A stretch of 64,000 nucleotides of DNA from Pseudomonadota bacterium (lineage in GTDB: Bacteria > Pseudomonadota > Alphaproteobacteria > Rhizobiales > Aestuariivirgaceae), in assembly GCA_963205315.1 (NCBI GenBank), contig CAUJIO010000008.1, positions 62,001-126,000 on the forward strand, written 5' to 3'. Numbering within the stretch: position 1 is the first letter of the stretch; each line of letters begins with the position of its first letter. Shown here piece by piece: positions 34,068 through 43,418 of this stretch. The translations under genes were made by a program, and so were the position numbers. Under the pieces are notes generated by a model, which was not told the origin of the DNA, ran no database searches, and saw only the letters and a program-made list of their open reading frames with translations.

Positions 34068-35111
34068 TCAGTGTAGCATGGTTATGAAGCTGGCGGTAAA
34101 GCCCGGTCCCAGCGCTGATATGAAGCGGCGGCCGGGTACCTTGGGCCGGGCGAGTTCGCGCTCCAGCACGAACAGCACGGTCGGGGCCGACATGTTGCCG
34201 AAGCCTTCCAGAACCTTGCGTTCGGTCTCGAGCCGCCCATCGCCGGTCTCGAAGGCCTGTTCCAGGGCTGACACCACCTTGGCGCCGCCCGGGTGAAAGC
34301 AGAAACTGTCCATGTCTGCCCTCGTTAACCCATGTCGCTTGAGGAACAGGTCGGCGGCGGGCCGCAGTTCCGTTGTCGCGAGGTCCGGAATGCTGCGTGA
34401 AAAGATGGCGCCGAAGCCCTGATCGTCCAGCCTCCAGCCCATGACATCTGTCGTGCCGGGCCAGGTATGTTCGCCTGAATGCTCAATGTGACCCAAAGCG
34501 GGGCCTTCGGTTGAGAGCACGGCAGCGGCCGCTCCGTCGCCGAACAGTGCGGTGGCGATGATGTTGGATTTAGACATCTCATCCGGCCGGAAGGCCAGCG
34601 TGCAGAGTTCGATGACCACCAGCAGGACCCTGGAGCCAGGATTGGCTCTCGCCATGCTGGCCGCCAGCGACAGGCCCGATACGCCACCCGCACAGCCCAG
34701 ACCAAAGACCGGTATGCGCCGGGTGTCGTCGGGAAACCCCATGCCGCTCATGACCCGGGCCTCGATCGACGGCGTGGCGACCCCGGTTGAGGATACCGTG
34801 ATGATCGTATCGATGTCGGCCGGTTTCAATCCGGCCTGAGCCAATGCCTTGGCGGCGACCTCGCGGAACAGGGCGCTGGCGCCTTCGATGAAGGCTTCAG
34901 TGCGCTCGGGCCAGCCCTGGTCTTGCCGGAACCACGAATAGGGCCGCACCGAATAGCGCATGGCAATGCCGGAATTGCCGAATACCGGCATAAGCCGCTC
35001 GAAATCCATGTGGCGGCCGCTGAAGATCGTCGTGGCTTCGCGGATCACGTCTTCCGTCCGCATTTCATGCGGGGGAACCGCCGTCGCAAGGCTCAGTAAG
35101 GCTGGGTTCAC
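34068..35111 (-). CDS. Type III polyketide synthase (chalcone/stilbene synthase family)
   Basis: A 347-aa homodimeric ketosynthase that extends a CoA-bound starter with malonyl-CoA. The GTG at 35111 is favoured because AAAGGAG sits 8 bp upstream. The catalytic triad is visible: Cys140 in VFGLGCAGGVSGLS, His in FCFHPGGAKV and Asn in GFGNMSAPTVLF. Residues before the Cys resemble alkylpyrone/alkylresorcinol synthases of bacteria. It forms a tight operon with the ICMT-like methyltransferase. A lipid-like alkylpyrone product is the likely outcome, but chain length cannot be predicted. Confidence 0.92.
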   Translation of the reverse strand: MNPALLSLATAVPPHEMRTEDVIREATTIFSGRHMDFERLMPVFGNSGIAMRYSVRPYSWFRQDQGWPERTEAFIEGASALFREVAAKALAQAGLKPADIDTIITVSSTGVATPSIEARVMSGMGFPDDTRRIPVFGLGCAGGVSGLSLAASMARANPGSRVLLVVIELCTLAFRPDEMSKSNIIATALFGDGAAAAVLSTEGPALGHIEHSGEHTWPGTTDVMGWRLDDQGFGAIFSRSIPDLATTELRPAADLFLKRHGLTRADMDSFCFHPGGAKVVSALEQAFETGDGRLETERKVLEGFGNMSAPTVLFVLERELARPKVPGRRFISALGPGFTASFITMLH

Positions 35112-35192
35112 TGCATGTCTCCTTTGTCTCACTTACGCTTGCCGCGGCCAATCGATCGCCTGCATAAGGATCACGTTTACGCGAGTCCTTCC

Positions 35193-35954
35193 GTGGAAAT
35201 CACTGAAATCCTTTTGCTGTTCGCCGGAGGCCTTCTGGCGGGCTTTATCAACGTCATGGCGGGCGGCGCCGGGTTCATGACTTTTCCGCTCCTGATGGCT
35301 GCCGGCATGAGTGAAATCGAAGCCAATGCCTCGAATTTCGTCGCCGTGCTTCCGGCCAATGTCGTGGGAAGCTTCGTATACCGGAAGCAGCTTGCGTCGG
35401 TTCGCAAGCACTTGTGGTTCCGCATGGTGCTGGCGGCAGTGGGCGGCGTTCTGGGCTCGTGGATACTGATCCGCACCGGTCAGGAGTCGTTCCGGCAGGT
35501 CATCCCGTGGCTGCTGCTGTTTGCGACCTTGTCCTTCGCCTTCGGCCCCTGGATCAAGGACAGGCTTGAGCGGGACTTCGCATTCGACGGCAGCCGCTGG
35601 CTCTGGCTATCCTTCTTGCTGGAGTTCATCGTCTATGTCTATGGCGGTTATTTCGGCCTCGGCATGGGCATCGTGATGTTTGCGATCCATGCGATCTTCT
35701 CGCAGATGACGATCCATCAGGCGAATGCCCTCCGGAATATCACAATCACCCTGATGACGGTCATCAGCATCGTCATCTTCGCACAAGCCGGCGTCATCCG
35801 GTGGCTGCCTTCGCTCATCATGATGACCGGCGCGATGATCGGCGGATACTTCACCGCGCATATTGCCATGCGCGTGCCGCCCGCACTTGTCCGCAATGGT
35901 ATCCTGATCTGGGCGGCGTGCCTTACGCTGCTTGCCTTCTGGCGCTATCACTGA
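35193..35954 (+). CDS. TauE/SafE family sulfite/anion exporter
   Basis: An integral membrane protein of about 253 aa with eight predicted hydrophobic segments in two halves. The family motif appears as LLAGFINVMAGGAGFMTFPLLMAAGM and again as YGGYFGLGMGIVMFAI. Members export sulfite, sulfoacetate and related C2 anions. The GTG at 35193 is taken as start because the upstream in-frame residues are hydrophilic and overlap the divergent PKS promoter; an ATG at 35115 is the alternative. It overlaps the convergent EamA gene by 32 bp. Confidence 0.85.
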   Translation: MEITEILLLFAGGLLAGFINVMAGGAGFMTFPLLMAAGMSEIEANASNFVAVLPANVVGSFVYRKQLASVRKHLWFRMVLAAVGGVLGSWILIRTGQESFRQVIPWLLLFATLSFAFGPWIKDRLERDFAFDGSRWLWLSFLLEFIVYVYGGYFGLGMGIVMFAIHAIFSQMTIHQANALRNITITLMTVISIVIFAQAGVIRWLPSLIMMTGAMIGGYFTAHIAMRVPPALVRNGILIWAACLTLLAFWRYH

Positions 35955-36819
35955 GCCGTGCCTCGCGGTGCGCGGCAAACAGGCCCGTGCCGACGATCAG
36001 CACCATGCCGAGCATCGAGACCCAGTCGGGGAACTCGTGGAACACCACGATGCCCGAGACGATGGCGAAGACCATGATCGAATAGCGGAAGGGAGCCGTG
36101 CCCGAGAGGTCGCCGAGCCGCAGCGTCGCCACCATGAAGAGATAGCCGGATGACAGGAAGATCGCCGCCAGCGCCAGCAGGCCGAATTGCCACAGTTCCG
36201 GCCACTGCATGCCCTGGAACAGGCACAGCACGGCGCCGCCGATGGTGACGAACCCTGCATTGCCAAGCGCGATGACGAAAGTCGGGATGCGGGCGGGAAT
36301 GCGTTTGGTGACGATATCGCGCAACGCCACGCCGAAGACGATGACGAGGGCCAAAGCCTCGTAGACATTGAACGTCGACACCGACGGTTTGACAATCATG
36401 AGGACGCCGATGAAGCCCAGGATGATTGCCGTCATGCGGCCGGCTCCCACTCTCTCCCGCAGGAAGATCATCGACAACAGGGCGACGGCCAGCGGCACCG
36501 CCTGCATGACCGCCGTCAGATTTGCGATCTGCATGTGCATCAGCGCCGTGACGAAGGAAATCGTGGACAACAGATCGAGGCTATTGCGTGCGAACACCAC
36601 GCGCGACGACAGATGAGTGATGCCGGACAACGCGCCCTGCTGCACGCAGATGGCGCCGATGAGCAGGAAGGCCATGAAGCCGCGCACCATGATGATCTCG
36701 CCCACTGGCAGGCTCTGCCCGACGACCTTGATCAGCGTGTCATTGGTGACAAAGGACCCCATGGCAAGAACCATGTAGAGCCCGGCGCGCAACGCCTGAT
36801 TTTCCGGCAGTTTGAACAT
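35923..36819 (-). CDS. EamA/DMT family transporter
   Basis: A 298-aa inner-membrane protein with ten hydrophobic segments arranged as two EamA repeats. It begins NQALRAGLYMVLAMGSFVTNDTLIK. The second repeat includes GDLSGTAPFRYSIMVFAIVSGIVVFHEFPDW. Drug/metabolite transporters of this type export amino acids, nucleosides or other small metabolites; the substrate is unknown. The last residues are basic. A second, unrelated EamA protein lies at 48465-49391. Confidence 0.88.
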   Translation of the reverse strand: MFKLPENQALRAGLYMVLAMGSFVTNDTLIKVVGQSLPVGEIIMVRGFMAFLLIGAICVQQGALSGITHLSSRVVFARNSLDLLSTISFVTALMHMQIANLTAVMQAVPLAVALLSMIFLRERVGAGRMTAIILGFIGVLMIVKPSVSTFNVYEALALVIVFGVALRDIVTKRIPARIPTFVIALGNAGFVTIGGAVLCLFQGMQWPELWQFGLLALAAIFLSSGYLFMVATLRLGDLSGTAPFRYSIMVFAIVSGIVVFHEFPDWVSMLGMVLIVGTGLFAAHREARLSDSARRQAA

Positions 36820-36881
36820 CGCTCAGAACTAGCCCGGAATCGCTGCCGTTCCCAATGCGCGCGGCGCGGGCTTGCCCTGCG

Positions 36882-37886
36882 TTAGCCGCCCGTGACGCTC
36901 ATGTGGCGAGAGACGGCGGGTTTGTTGTGGCGGCGGTCGATGATGAAGTCATGGCCCTTGGGCTTGCGGCCGATCGCCTCGTCGATGGCGGCGCTGACCA
37001 GTTCATTGCCTTCCGACGCCCTCAGAGGTGCGCGCAGGTCGGCGGCGTCTTCTTGTCCCAAGCACATGTAGAGCGTGCCGGTGCAGGTGAGTCGCACCCG
37101 GTTGCAGCTCTCGCAGAAATTATGCGTCATCGGGGTGATGAACCCGAGCCGTCCGCCGGTCTCCTTCACCGTCACGTAACGTGCCGGCCCCCCGGTCTTG
37201 TAAGGAATGTCCTCCAGCGTGAACTGGTCCATCAGGCTGGCCCGGACCACCGACAGCGGCAGGTACTGGTCGGTCCGGTCGCCCTCGATATCGCCCAGCG
37301 GCATGGTCTCGATGAGGGTCAGATCCATGCCTTGTCCGTGTGTCCATCGGATCATCTCGGGAATCTCGGCGTCGTTGACGCCCTTCAGCGCCACCGCATT
37401 GATCTTGATCTGAAGGCCTGCCGCCTGCGCCGCCGCGATGCCCTCTTTCACCTTGGCGAGATCGCCCCAGCGGGTGATGGCCTTGAACTTGGCATCGTCC
37501 AGCGTATCGGCCGAGACGTTGATGCGGCGGACGCCATGGGCGGCAAGCTCGGAGGCGTACCTGGCCAGCTGGCTGCCATTGGTGGTGAGGGTGAGTTCTT
37601 CCAGCGCACCCGACCGCAGATGCCGCCCCAGGCTCTCGACCAGCGTCATGATGCCCTTTCGGACCAGCGGCTCGCCGCCCGTCAGGCGCAGCTTCCGCAC
37701 ACCCTTGTCGATGAAGGCCGTGCAAAGACGGTCCAGTTCCTCCAGCGACAGCAGGTCCTTTTTCGGCAGGAAGGTCATGTCTTCCGCCATGCAATAGACA
37801 CAACGGAAGTCGCAGCGGTCCGTGACCGAGACCCGCAGGTAGGAGACATGCCGTCCAAACGGATCGATGAGGTTGGGCTGCTTCAT
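36882..37886 (-). CDS. moaA: GTP 3',8-cyclase MoaA
   Basis: A 334-aa radical SAM enzyme that converts GTP to 3',8-cyclo-7,8-dihydro-GTP, the first step of molybdenum cofactor synthesis. The N-terminal cluster is CDFRCVYC (Cys25, 29, 32) and the C-terminal cluster is in [29 protein letters not shown] binds SAM, and the C-terminus ends in the required Gly-Gly. Other moa genes are not adjacent. It is 34 bp downstream of the MFS transporter on the same strand. Confidence 0.96.
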   Translation of the reverse strand: MKQPNLIDPFGRHVSYLRVSVTDRCDFRCVYCMAEDMTFLPKKDLLSLEELDRLCTAFIDKGVRKLRLTGGEPLVRKGIMTLVESLGRHLRSGALEELTLTTNGSQLARYASELAAHGVRRINVSADTLDDAKFKAITRWGDLAKVKEGIAAAQAAGLQIKINAVALKGVNDAEIPEMIRWTHGQGMDLTLIETMPLGDIEGDRTDQYLPLSVVRASLMDQFTLEDIPYKTGGPARYVTVKETGGRLGFITPMTHNFCESCNRVRLTCTGTLYMCLGQEDAADLRAPLRASEGNELVSAAIDEAIGRKPKGHDFIIDRRHNKPAVSRHMSVTGG

Positions 37887-37920
37887 GATGCGCTATATTT
37901 GGGCGTATACATCGTCGCCG

Positions 37921-39138
37921 TCAACCCGCTGTCCGCTGTTGCGCAAGCTCGCGGTTGCTGGGCAGGAACATCGTCAGGATTCCGATGGCCGGCAGGAACG
38001 AGCACAGGTGGTAAACGAAGTCGATCGACGTGCGGTCGGCCAATGCACCCAGAGCCGCAGCCCCCATGCCGCCAAACCCGAACGCCAGGCCGAAGAACAG
38101 GCCCGAGACAAGCCCGACGCGTCCGGGCAGCAATTCCTGCGCATAGACCAGCATGGCTGAGAAGGCCGAGGCCAGGATGAAGCCGATGGGCAGGGACAGC
38201 ACCACCGTCCAGAAATGGTTGGCGTAGGGTAGTGCCAGCGTGAACGGCAGCGCGCCCAGAACCGAGAACCAGATGACGGCCTTGCGGCCGATGCGGTCGC
38301 CGATGGGTCCGCCGAGGAGGGTTCCTGTGGCAAACGCGGCGAGATAGATGAACAGGTCGACCTGCGCTTCTTCCGGGGACAGTTTGAAGCTCTCGATCAG
38401 ATAGAAGGTGTAGAAGCTGCTCATGCTCGCCGTGTAAACGAATTTCGAGAACATCAGGAAGAGCAGGATCACCAGCGAGAAGATCACCGTGTTGCGCGGG
38501 AGCAAGCCTGTTTGCGGGGCGGCGCGGCGTCCGCCTCCCGAAGGCGATAGATGATGCGCATACCAGCGTCCGGCGTAGCTCAGGATGCCGACCGAGACCA
38601 ACGCCATGGCGGCAAGCCAGGCAACGCTCGATTGGCCGTAGCGGACGACAATCACGGCGGCGAGCAACGGGCCGAGCGCAGTGCCGAAATTGCCTCCAAC
38701 CTGGAAGGTCGATTGCGCGAAACCATAGCGGCCGCCGGACGACAGCCGCGCCAGCCGGGATGCTTCGGGATGAAAGATCGACGACCCGATGCCGATCAGC
38801 GCCGCCGCCGCAAGCAGCATCGGATAGCTGCTCGCAAAACCCAGCGTCACCAGGCCGATGAAAGTCATGACCGGCGCCAGGGGCAGCGACATGGGCATCG
38901 GCTTGCGATCGGTATAGAGGCCCACCACCGGCTGCAGGATCGACGCCGTGACCTGAAAGATCAGCGTGATGAATCCTACCTGTGTGAACGTCAGGCCGTG
39001 CAGTTCGCGCAACAGGGGATAGATCGAAAGCAGGAGTGCCTGCATTGTATCATTGATGAAATGCCCGCCGGTAACGGCGAACAGGACTCCGTAGGTCGTC
39101 GCCTGGACACGGGCCGGTGTGGCAATGGCAGAGGGCAT
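37921..39138 (-). CDS. MFS transporter of the fosmidomycin-resistance (Fsr) type
   Basis: A 405-aa, twelve-helix transporter. The N-terminus (GGHFINDTMQALLLSIYPLL) and FHPEASRLARLSSGGRYGFAQS are hallmarks of the Fsr family; G-GDRIGRK after helix 8 is the MFS loop motif. Fsr in E. coli exports fosmidomycin; the natural substrate is unknown. It precedes moaA with a 34-bp gap and could be co-transcribed, though a functional link is not obvious. Confidence 0.88.
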   Translation of the reverse strand: MPSAIATPARVQATTYGVLFAVTGGHFINDTMQALLLSIYPLLRELHGLTFTQVGFITLIFQVTASILQPVVGLYTDRKPMPMSLPLAPVMTFIGLVTLGFASSYPMLLAAAALIGIGSSIFHPEASRLARLSSGGRYGFAQSTFQVGGNFGTALGPLLAAVIVVRYGQSSVAWLAAMALVSVGILSYAGRWYAHHLSPSGGGRRAAPQTGLLPRNTVIFSLVILLFLMFSKFVYTASMSSFYTFYLIESFKLSPEEAQVDLFIYLAAFATGTLLGGPIGDRIGRKAVIWFSVLGALPFTLALPYANHFWTVVLSLPIGFILASAFSAMLVYAQELLPGRVGLVSGLFFGLAFGFGGMGAAALGALADRTSIDFVYHLCSFLPAIGILTMFLPSNRELAQQRTAG

Positions 39139-39340
39139 GGGTTTCCACGATCTGATGATCCAAACCGAATAGTCTCAACTCCCGGCACTGGCCAGTGCGC
39201 TCTCCGCAAGCAAGCCATGCGCGGCGGCGGCACTCGAAACCCGTTCTGCGGCGCTTGCACATGTGTTGGGGATCACAGCAAGACCGGGCCGTGACCGCTA
39301 AGCAGCGCTTCGACAATATCGGAATTTGGGAAGATTTCAC

Positions 39341-39799
39341 ATGCGCCACCTGATTGCCGCCGCCGTTCTTTTTGTCTCATGCATCGGCCCGGCAAACGCG
39401 TCCGGCGGACTGTGGTGCACGATCGATGATGCCAATATGAAGATGACGGTCGAGAGCGGCGTCGGCCACGGCATGGGCGGCCCGATTTTCAATATGCGCG
39501 CAACCGCCGAACTGATGGTCAAGGACGCGAAGGATGATTTCCGCAAACTGACTCTCGATGACAAGCTTGTGCACAGCTGGATCGACGGCGATGAAACCCG
39601 GCTGCTGTTTTACACGGAAAGGCAAGGTGACCAGCCATTCGGTTCAATCGAGATCACCATTGAGACCTCGGGTGATCGCGAAGAAACCGTCGATCTCAAA
39701 GGCAAATATGAGGTCAGCTATTTTGAGGCCGAACGGCAGACAGGCGACGCTGATGGCTTCGTCAGGTTCACCGGCGATGTCTCCTGCGGCGGCGAGTGA
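39341..39799 (+). CDS. Secreted hypothetical protein
   Basis: A 152-aa protein starting at MRHLIAAAVLFVSCIGPANASGG, a clear signal peptide with cleavage after ANA or NAS. The mature part contains two Cys residues (WCTIDD near its start and VSCGGE at the very end) that could form a terminal disulfide. Charged beta-like segments such as DETRLLFYTERQGD lie between. I recognise no family. It is preceded by a 200-bp intergenic region and stops 2 bp from the convergent LysR gene. Confidence 0.72.
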   Translation: MRHLIAAAVLFVSCIGPANASGGLWCTIDDANMKMTVESGVGHGMGGPIFNMRATAELMVKDAKDDFRKLTLDDKLVHSWIDGDETRLLFYTERQGDQPFGSIEITIETSGDREETVDLKGKYEVSYFEAERQTGDADGFVRFTGDVSCGGE

Positions 39800-39801
39800 T
39801 G

Positions 39802-40701
39802 TTACGGCTTGGCCGATCTTAGCAGCCAGTCCTTGAACTGAATGATGGCGTCCGTCCGCCGGCTGTTGCCGTCAGCGGGTTCTATGATGCAGTAGGCATA
39901 GTCAAGCTTGATTGCGGTCTCGAACAGTTGCACCAGGCGGCCGCTTGCAAGGTCGTCCGCTATCAGCGAGCGCGGGCAAAGGGCAATGCCCTGACCGGCA
40001 AGCGCAGCCGCACGCAACAGGTTGAAGTCCTGGAAGATCGGACCCGGTGAAGGTCCCGCATGCTTGACGCCGGCATGCCGCATCCAGTTCTGCCAGTCGA
40101 GACGGTCGGTGTCATGTAGCAGGGGTTTCGTTAGAATGACCTGCGGCTGGTCGAAGGGGCCTTCCTTCTCGAGATAGTTCGGATTGCAGACCGCCACCGT
40201 GTTGCCGTCGAGAAGCCTGGTGCTGCGGCAGCCTTCCCACTCGCCAGGCCCCCACAGGATGGCAATGTCGCACTCGTCGAAGTCGATCTTGTGGCCCGTA
40301 AAGGCATAGATCACCTTGATCGAGATCTCGGGATAATCGGTAATGAACTGGGAGAGGCGAGGTATGAGCCAGATTGTTGCAATGGATGGCAAGGCGGCGA
40401 TTGTCAGCGATGGCCCGGCCTCGCTTTGTGCCAGCCGGCGGCAGGCCGCGCCCATGATGTCGAAGGCCTCCGCCAAGGAACGGGCCAGCTCCTGGCCCTT
40501 CGGCGTCGGAATCGTCTGGCGGCCCTGCCGGTCGAAAAGCGTCAGGCTAAACCATTGCTCAAGCTGCCGCACCTGATGGCTGACGGCGGACTGCGTGACG
40601 TTCAGTTCCTCTGCCGCGCGCGAAAAACTTCCCGATCGGGCAGCAGCCTCGAAGCAGCGCAGCGCATTGAGGGAGGGCAGGCGGGCCACAGGAAACTCCA
40701 T
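39802..40701 (-). CDS. LysR family regulator (GcvA-like)
   Basis: A 299-aa LysR protein of the GcvA/AmpR type. The N-terminal HTH is LPSLNALRCFEAAARSGSFSRAAEELNVTQSAVSHQVRQLE (read in parts). The effector domain (about 95-295) contains the GcvA-type DIAILWGPGEWEG and GIALCPRSLIADDL. It is divergent from creatinase with an 87-bp spacer carrying a dyad, so it very probably controls creatine use. GcvA itself senses glycine, the end product of creatine and sarcosine breakdown, which makes a related effector plausible (inference). Confidence 0.92.
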   Translation of the reverse strand: MEFPVARLPSLNALRCFEAAARSGSFSRAAEELNVTQSAVSHQVRQLEQWFSLTLFDRQGRQTIPTPKGQELARSLAEAFDIMGAACRRLAQSEAGPSLTIAALPSIATIWLIPRLSQFITDYPEISIKVIYAFTGHKIDFDECDIAILWGPGEWEGCRSTRLLDGNTVAVCNPNYLEKEGPFDQPQVILTKPLLHDTDRLDWQNWMRHAGVKHAGPSPGPIFQDFNLLRAAALAGQGIALCPRSLIADDLASGRLVQLFETAIKLDYAYCIIEPADGNSRRTDAIIQFKDWLLRSAKP

Positions 40702-40709
40702 GAGATATT

Positions 40710-40726
40710 TTCATATATTATGTGAG
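40710..40726. promoter_or_regulatory. Candidate LysR operator in the lysR/creatinase spacer
   Basis: TTCATATATTATGTGAG is an AT-rich imperfect dyad (TCA...TGA) fitting the T-N11-A LysR-box form. It lies 9 bp from the lysR start and about 60 bp before the creatinase start, inside an otherwise GC-rich region. This is a pattern-based assignment. Confidence 0.5.
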
Positions 40727-40788
40727 TGAACGTCTTTTGACACAAGCCCCATTCCGGCCGCAGAAATCCTCCCTGTCCGGAACATCTC

Positions 40789-42099
40789 ATGGAGCCCGAA
40801 GCGATGTCCTCCCTTGAACGCCCCAGCCTCGTCGACTACCGCAACAACGGCAAGAAACCGAAGCCGACGTTCTCGGCGCCGGAGATGCAGCGCCGGCAGG
40901 ATGCCATCCGGGGATGGATGGCCCGCAGCAATGTCGATGCCTGCCTGTTCACCAGTTATCACAACATCTGCTACCTCTCCGACTTCCTCTATTGCTACTT
41001 CGGCCGCAAATATGGGCTGGTCATCACCCAGAAGGAGGCGACGTCCGTCACCGCCGCGATCGATGGCGGCCAACCGGCGCGCCGCACGTTTGGCGATAAC
41101 GTCACCTACACGGACTGGTCGAAGGACAATTACTTCACCGCCGTGAAGGGGCTGACCAAGGGTGCAAAGCGTATCGGCATCGAGTTCGATCACGTCAATC
41201 TCGATTTCCGCAAGGCACTGCAAGACGCGATGCCGGGTGTCGAATTCGTTGACGTTGCCGCTCCGTCGATGCGCTTCCGCATGATCAAGTCCGCGGAGGA
41301 AATCAGGCACATCACCAAGATGACGCGAATCGCCGATATCGGCGGTGCGGCTGTCGTCGAGGCGACGGCCGTTGGCGTGCCCGAGCATGAAGTGGCATTG
41401 CACGCCACCCAAACCATGATCCGCGAGATCGCCAGGGTATGGCCCAATGGCGAGTTGATGGACACCTGGACGTGGTTCCAGTCAGGGGTCAACACCGATG
41501 GCGCTCATAATCCGGTGACCAGCCGCAAGATCCGGCGCGGCGACATCCTCAGCCTCAACTGCTTCCCCATGGTGGCTGGCTATTATGTGGCCCTCGAGCG
41601 CACCCTGTTCGCGGAAACCGCTTCCAAGGAACACACGCGCCTGTGGGAAATCAACTGCCATGTCCATGACGAGGGCAAGAAGCTGCTTGTGCCGGGCGCC
41701 AGGTGCTCTGACGTCGCCAAGGCCCTGAATGAGATCTACGCCAGCCACGACCTGTTGAAGTATCGCACCTTCGGCTACGGTCATTCCTTCGGCGTGCTCT
41801 GCCACTATTATGGCCGGGAAGGTGGGCTTGAGCTTCGTGAGGATTGCGACACCGTGCTGGAGCCCGGCATGGTTGTTTCAATGGAACCGATGATCATGAT
41901 CCCGGAAGGCCAGAAGGGTGCCGGTGGCTATCGCGAACACGATATTCTGGTCATCACCGAGAAGGGCAACAAGAACATCACAGCCTTTCCTTATGGTCCG
42001 GAACACCTGATCGTCGGTTCGGCCACGTCGGGCCGAAAGCCTGTAAAAAAGGCAGCAAGGAAGAAAGTGGTGAAAAAATCAGCTGGCAAAAAGCGCTGA
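40789..42099 (+). CDS. Creatinase (creatine amidinohydrolase)
   Basis: A 436-aa pita-bread-fold enzyme (M24 family, metal-free) that hydrolyses creatine to sarcosine and urea. It matches known creatinases across its length: FTSYHNICYLSDFLYCYFGR, IDGGQPARRT, YTDWSKDNYF, LMDTWTWFQSGVNTDGAHNP, ALERTLF, FGYGHSFGVLCHYYGREGG and VVSMEPMIM. The catalytic His is expected in the AHNP/GHSFG region. Unusually, it ends with a Lys/Arg-rich tail of about 20 residues (KKAARKKVVKK and further KK pairs) absent from typical ~404-aa creatinases. An in-frame ATG at 40804 is an alternative start. The product sarcosine would feed soxBDAG at 55620-60595. Confidence 0.92.
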   Translation: MEPEAMSSLERPSLVDYRNNGKKPKPTFSAPEMQRRQDAIRGWMARSNVDACLFTSYHNICYLSDFLYCYFGRKYGLVITQKEATSVTAAIDGGQPARRTFGDNVTYTDWSKDNYFTAVKGLTKGAKRIGIEFDHVNLDFRKALQDAMPGVEFVDVAAPSMRFRMIKSAEEIRHITKMTRIADIGGAAVVEATAVGVPEHEVALHATQTMIREIARVWPNGELMDTWTWFQSGVNTDGAHNPVTSRKIRRGDILSLNCFPMVAGYYVALERTLFAETASKEHTRLWEINCHVHDEGKKLLVPGARCSDVAKALNEIYASHDLLKYRTFGYGHSFGVLCHYYGREGGLELREDCDTVLEPGMVVSMEPMIMIPEGQKGAGGYREHDILVITEKGNKNITAFPYGPEHLIVGSATSGRKPVKKAARKKVVKKSAGKKR

Positions 42100-42289
42100 T
42101 GCCCGGCGCGTTGGTCGAGCAAGTTGAATCGTTCGCGAAGCGACAATCTGGAGCCCATTTTGGCGCCGGTTGATCTAATGCCGTCTGGATGACAGGCCGT
42201 GCCGCAGAGGGGACTTTCCATCCCTTGCAGCGCGGCCTATGGTCCTTCCAGAAACCAAAAGAACACTGCGAGGGTGAGGAACCAGGGGA
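42100..42289. other. Intergenic region before the ABC ATPase gene
   Basis: A 190-bp gap with a short hairpin-like TCGTTCGCGAAGCGA near 42127-42141 just after the creatinase gene, and a GAGGAACCAGGGG ribosome-site region just before the next ATG. A promoter for the 42290-46894 genes probably lies here. I find no RNA gene. Confidence 0.35.
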
Positions 42290-43408
42290 ATGGCCAAGGA
42301 CGTTTCGGCAAGCGATGCAATGGTGCGTTTTGTCAATGTGCAGAAGAGTTATGATGGCGAGACGCTTGTCGTCAAAAATCTGAATCTCGACATCGCCAAG
42401 GGCGAGTTCCTCACCATGCTTGGGCCGTCCGGCTCGGGCAAGACGACGACGCTGATGATGCTGGCCGGCTTCGAGCCCGCCACGCATGGCGAGATCTTCC
42501 TCAAGAACCAGCCGATCAACAATGTGCCGCCGCACAAGCGCGGCATCGGCATGGTGTTCCAGAACTACGCGCTGTTTCCGCACATGACGATCAACGAGAA
42601 TCTCGCCTTCCCGCTGCAGGTGCGCAACGTGGCGAAGGCCGAAGTTGAAGACCGCGTTGCGAAGATCCTGAAACTCGTCGAGCTGCCGCAGATGGGCAAT
42701 CGCCGCCCCGGCCAGCTGTCGGGCGGCCAGCAGCAACGTATCGCGGTCGCCCGGGCGCTGGTGTTCGAGCCCGATCTGGTGCTGATGGATGAACCGCTGG
42801 GAGCCCTCGACAAGCAACTGCGCGAGCAGATGCAGTATGAGATCAAGCACATTCACGAGCGCCTCGGCGTCACCATCGTCTATGTGACGCATGACCAGTC
42901 CGAAGCCCTCACCATGTCGAACCGCATTGCCGTGTTCAATGATGGTGTGGTGCAGCAGCTGTCCACGCCCGCCGAGCTTTACGAGCGTCCGGTCAACTCT
43001 TTCGTCGCCCAGTTCATCGGCGAGAACAACAAGCTGAAGGGGACGGTTGCCGAGATCGGGGACGGCAATGTCGCCACCGTCAAGCTCGAGACCGGCGAGA
43101 TGGTGAAAGCCCTTGCCATCAACGCCAAGGAAAAGGGCGGCCGCACATTGCTGTCGATCCGGCCCGAGCGCGTCGAGATCAATCCGACCGCAAAATCGGC
43201 AGACGTCATTCTCAACGGCCGCATCGCCGAACTGATCTATCTTGGCGACCACATCCGGGCCCGCCTCGAAGTGGCCGGGCATACCGACTTCATCGTCAAG
43301 GTGCCCAACAAGGGCGCCAGCGGCGATGTTGCGGAAGGCCGCCAGGTGCAGGTCGGATGGAAGGCCGCCGATTGCCGCGCACTCGATTACGTCGAGTTCC
43401 GCCACTGA
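42290..43408 (+). CDS. ABC transporter ATP-binding protein (PotA/UgpC type)
   Basis: A 372-aa ATPase of the spermidine/putrescine (PotA) class. It has Walker A GPSGSGKTT, Q-loop FQNYALFPHM, signature LSGGQQQR, Walker B LVLMDEPLGALD and H-loop VTHD. A C-terminal TOBE domain (about 285-370, LSIRPERVEINP) is present. Such ATPases energise import of polyamines, betaines or sugars, but no permease or binding protein is encoded nearby. The next gene, 10 bp on, is a DUF1194 protein. Confidence 0.92.
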   Translation: MAKDVSASDAMVRFVNVQKSYDGETLVVKNLNLDIAKGEFLTMLGPSGSGKTTTLMMLAGFEPATHGEIFLKNQPINNVPPHKRGIGMVFQNYALFPHMTINENLAFPLQVRNVAKAEVEDRVAKILKLVELPQMGNRRPGQLSGGQQQRIAVARALVFEPDLVLMDEPLGALDKQLREQMQYEIKHIHERLGVTIVYVTHDQSEALTMSNRIAVFNDGVVQQLSTPAELYERPVNSFVAQFIGENNKLKGTVAEIGDGNVATVKLETGEMVKALAINAKEKGGRTLLSIRPERVEINPTAKSADVILNGRIAELIYLGDHIRARLEVAGHTDFIVKVPNKGASGDVAEGRQVQVGWKAADCRALDYVEFRH

Positions 43409-43418
43409 GGAGATGCCC

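Noticed and set aside
36855-38180. A 441-codon plus-strand open frame
   Set aside because: It is antisense to moaA and part of the MFS gene; composition is Arg/Gly/His-rich with no family motif, as expected for a shadow of high-GC coding DNA.
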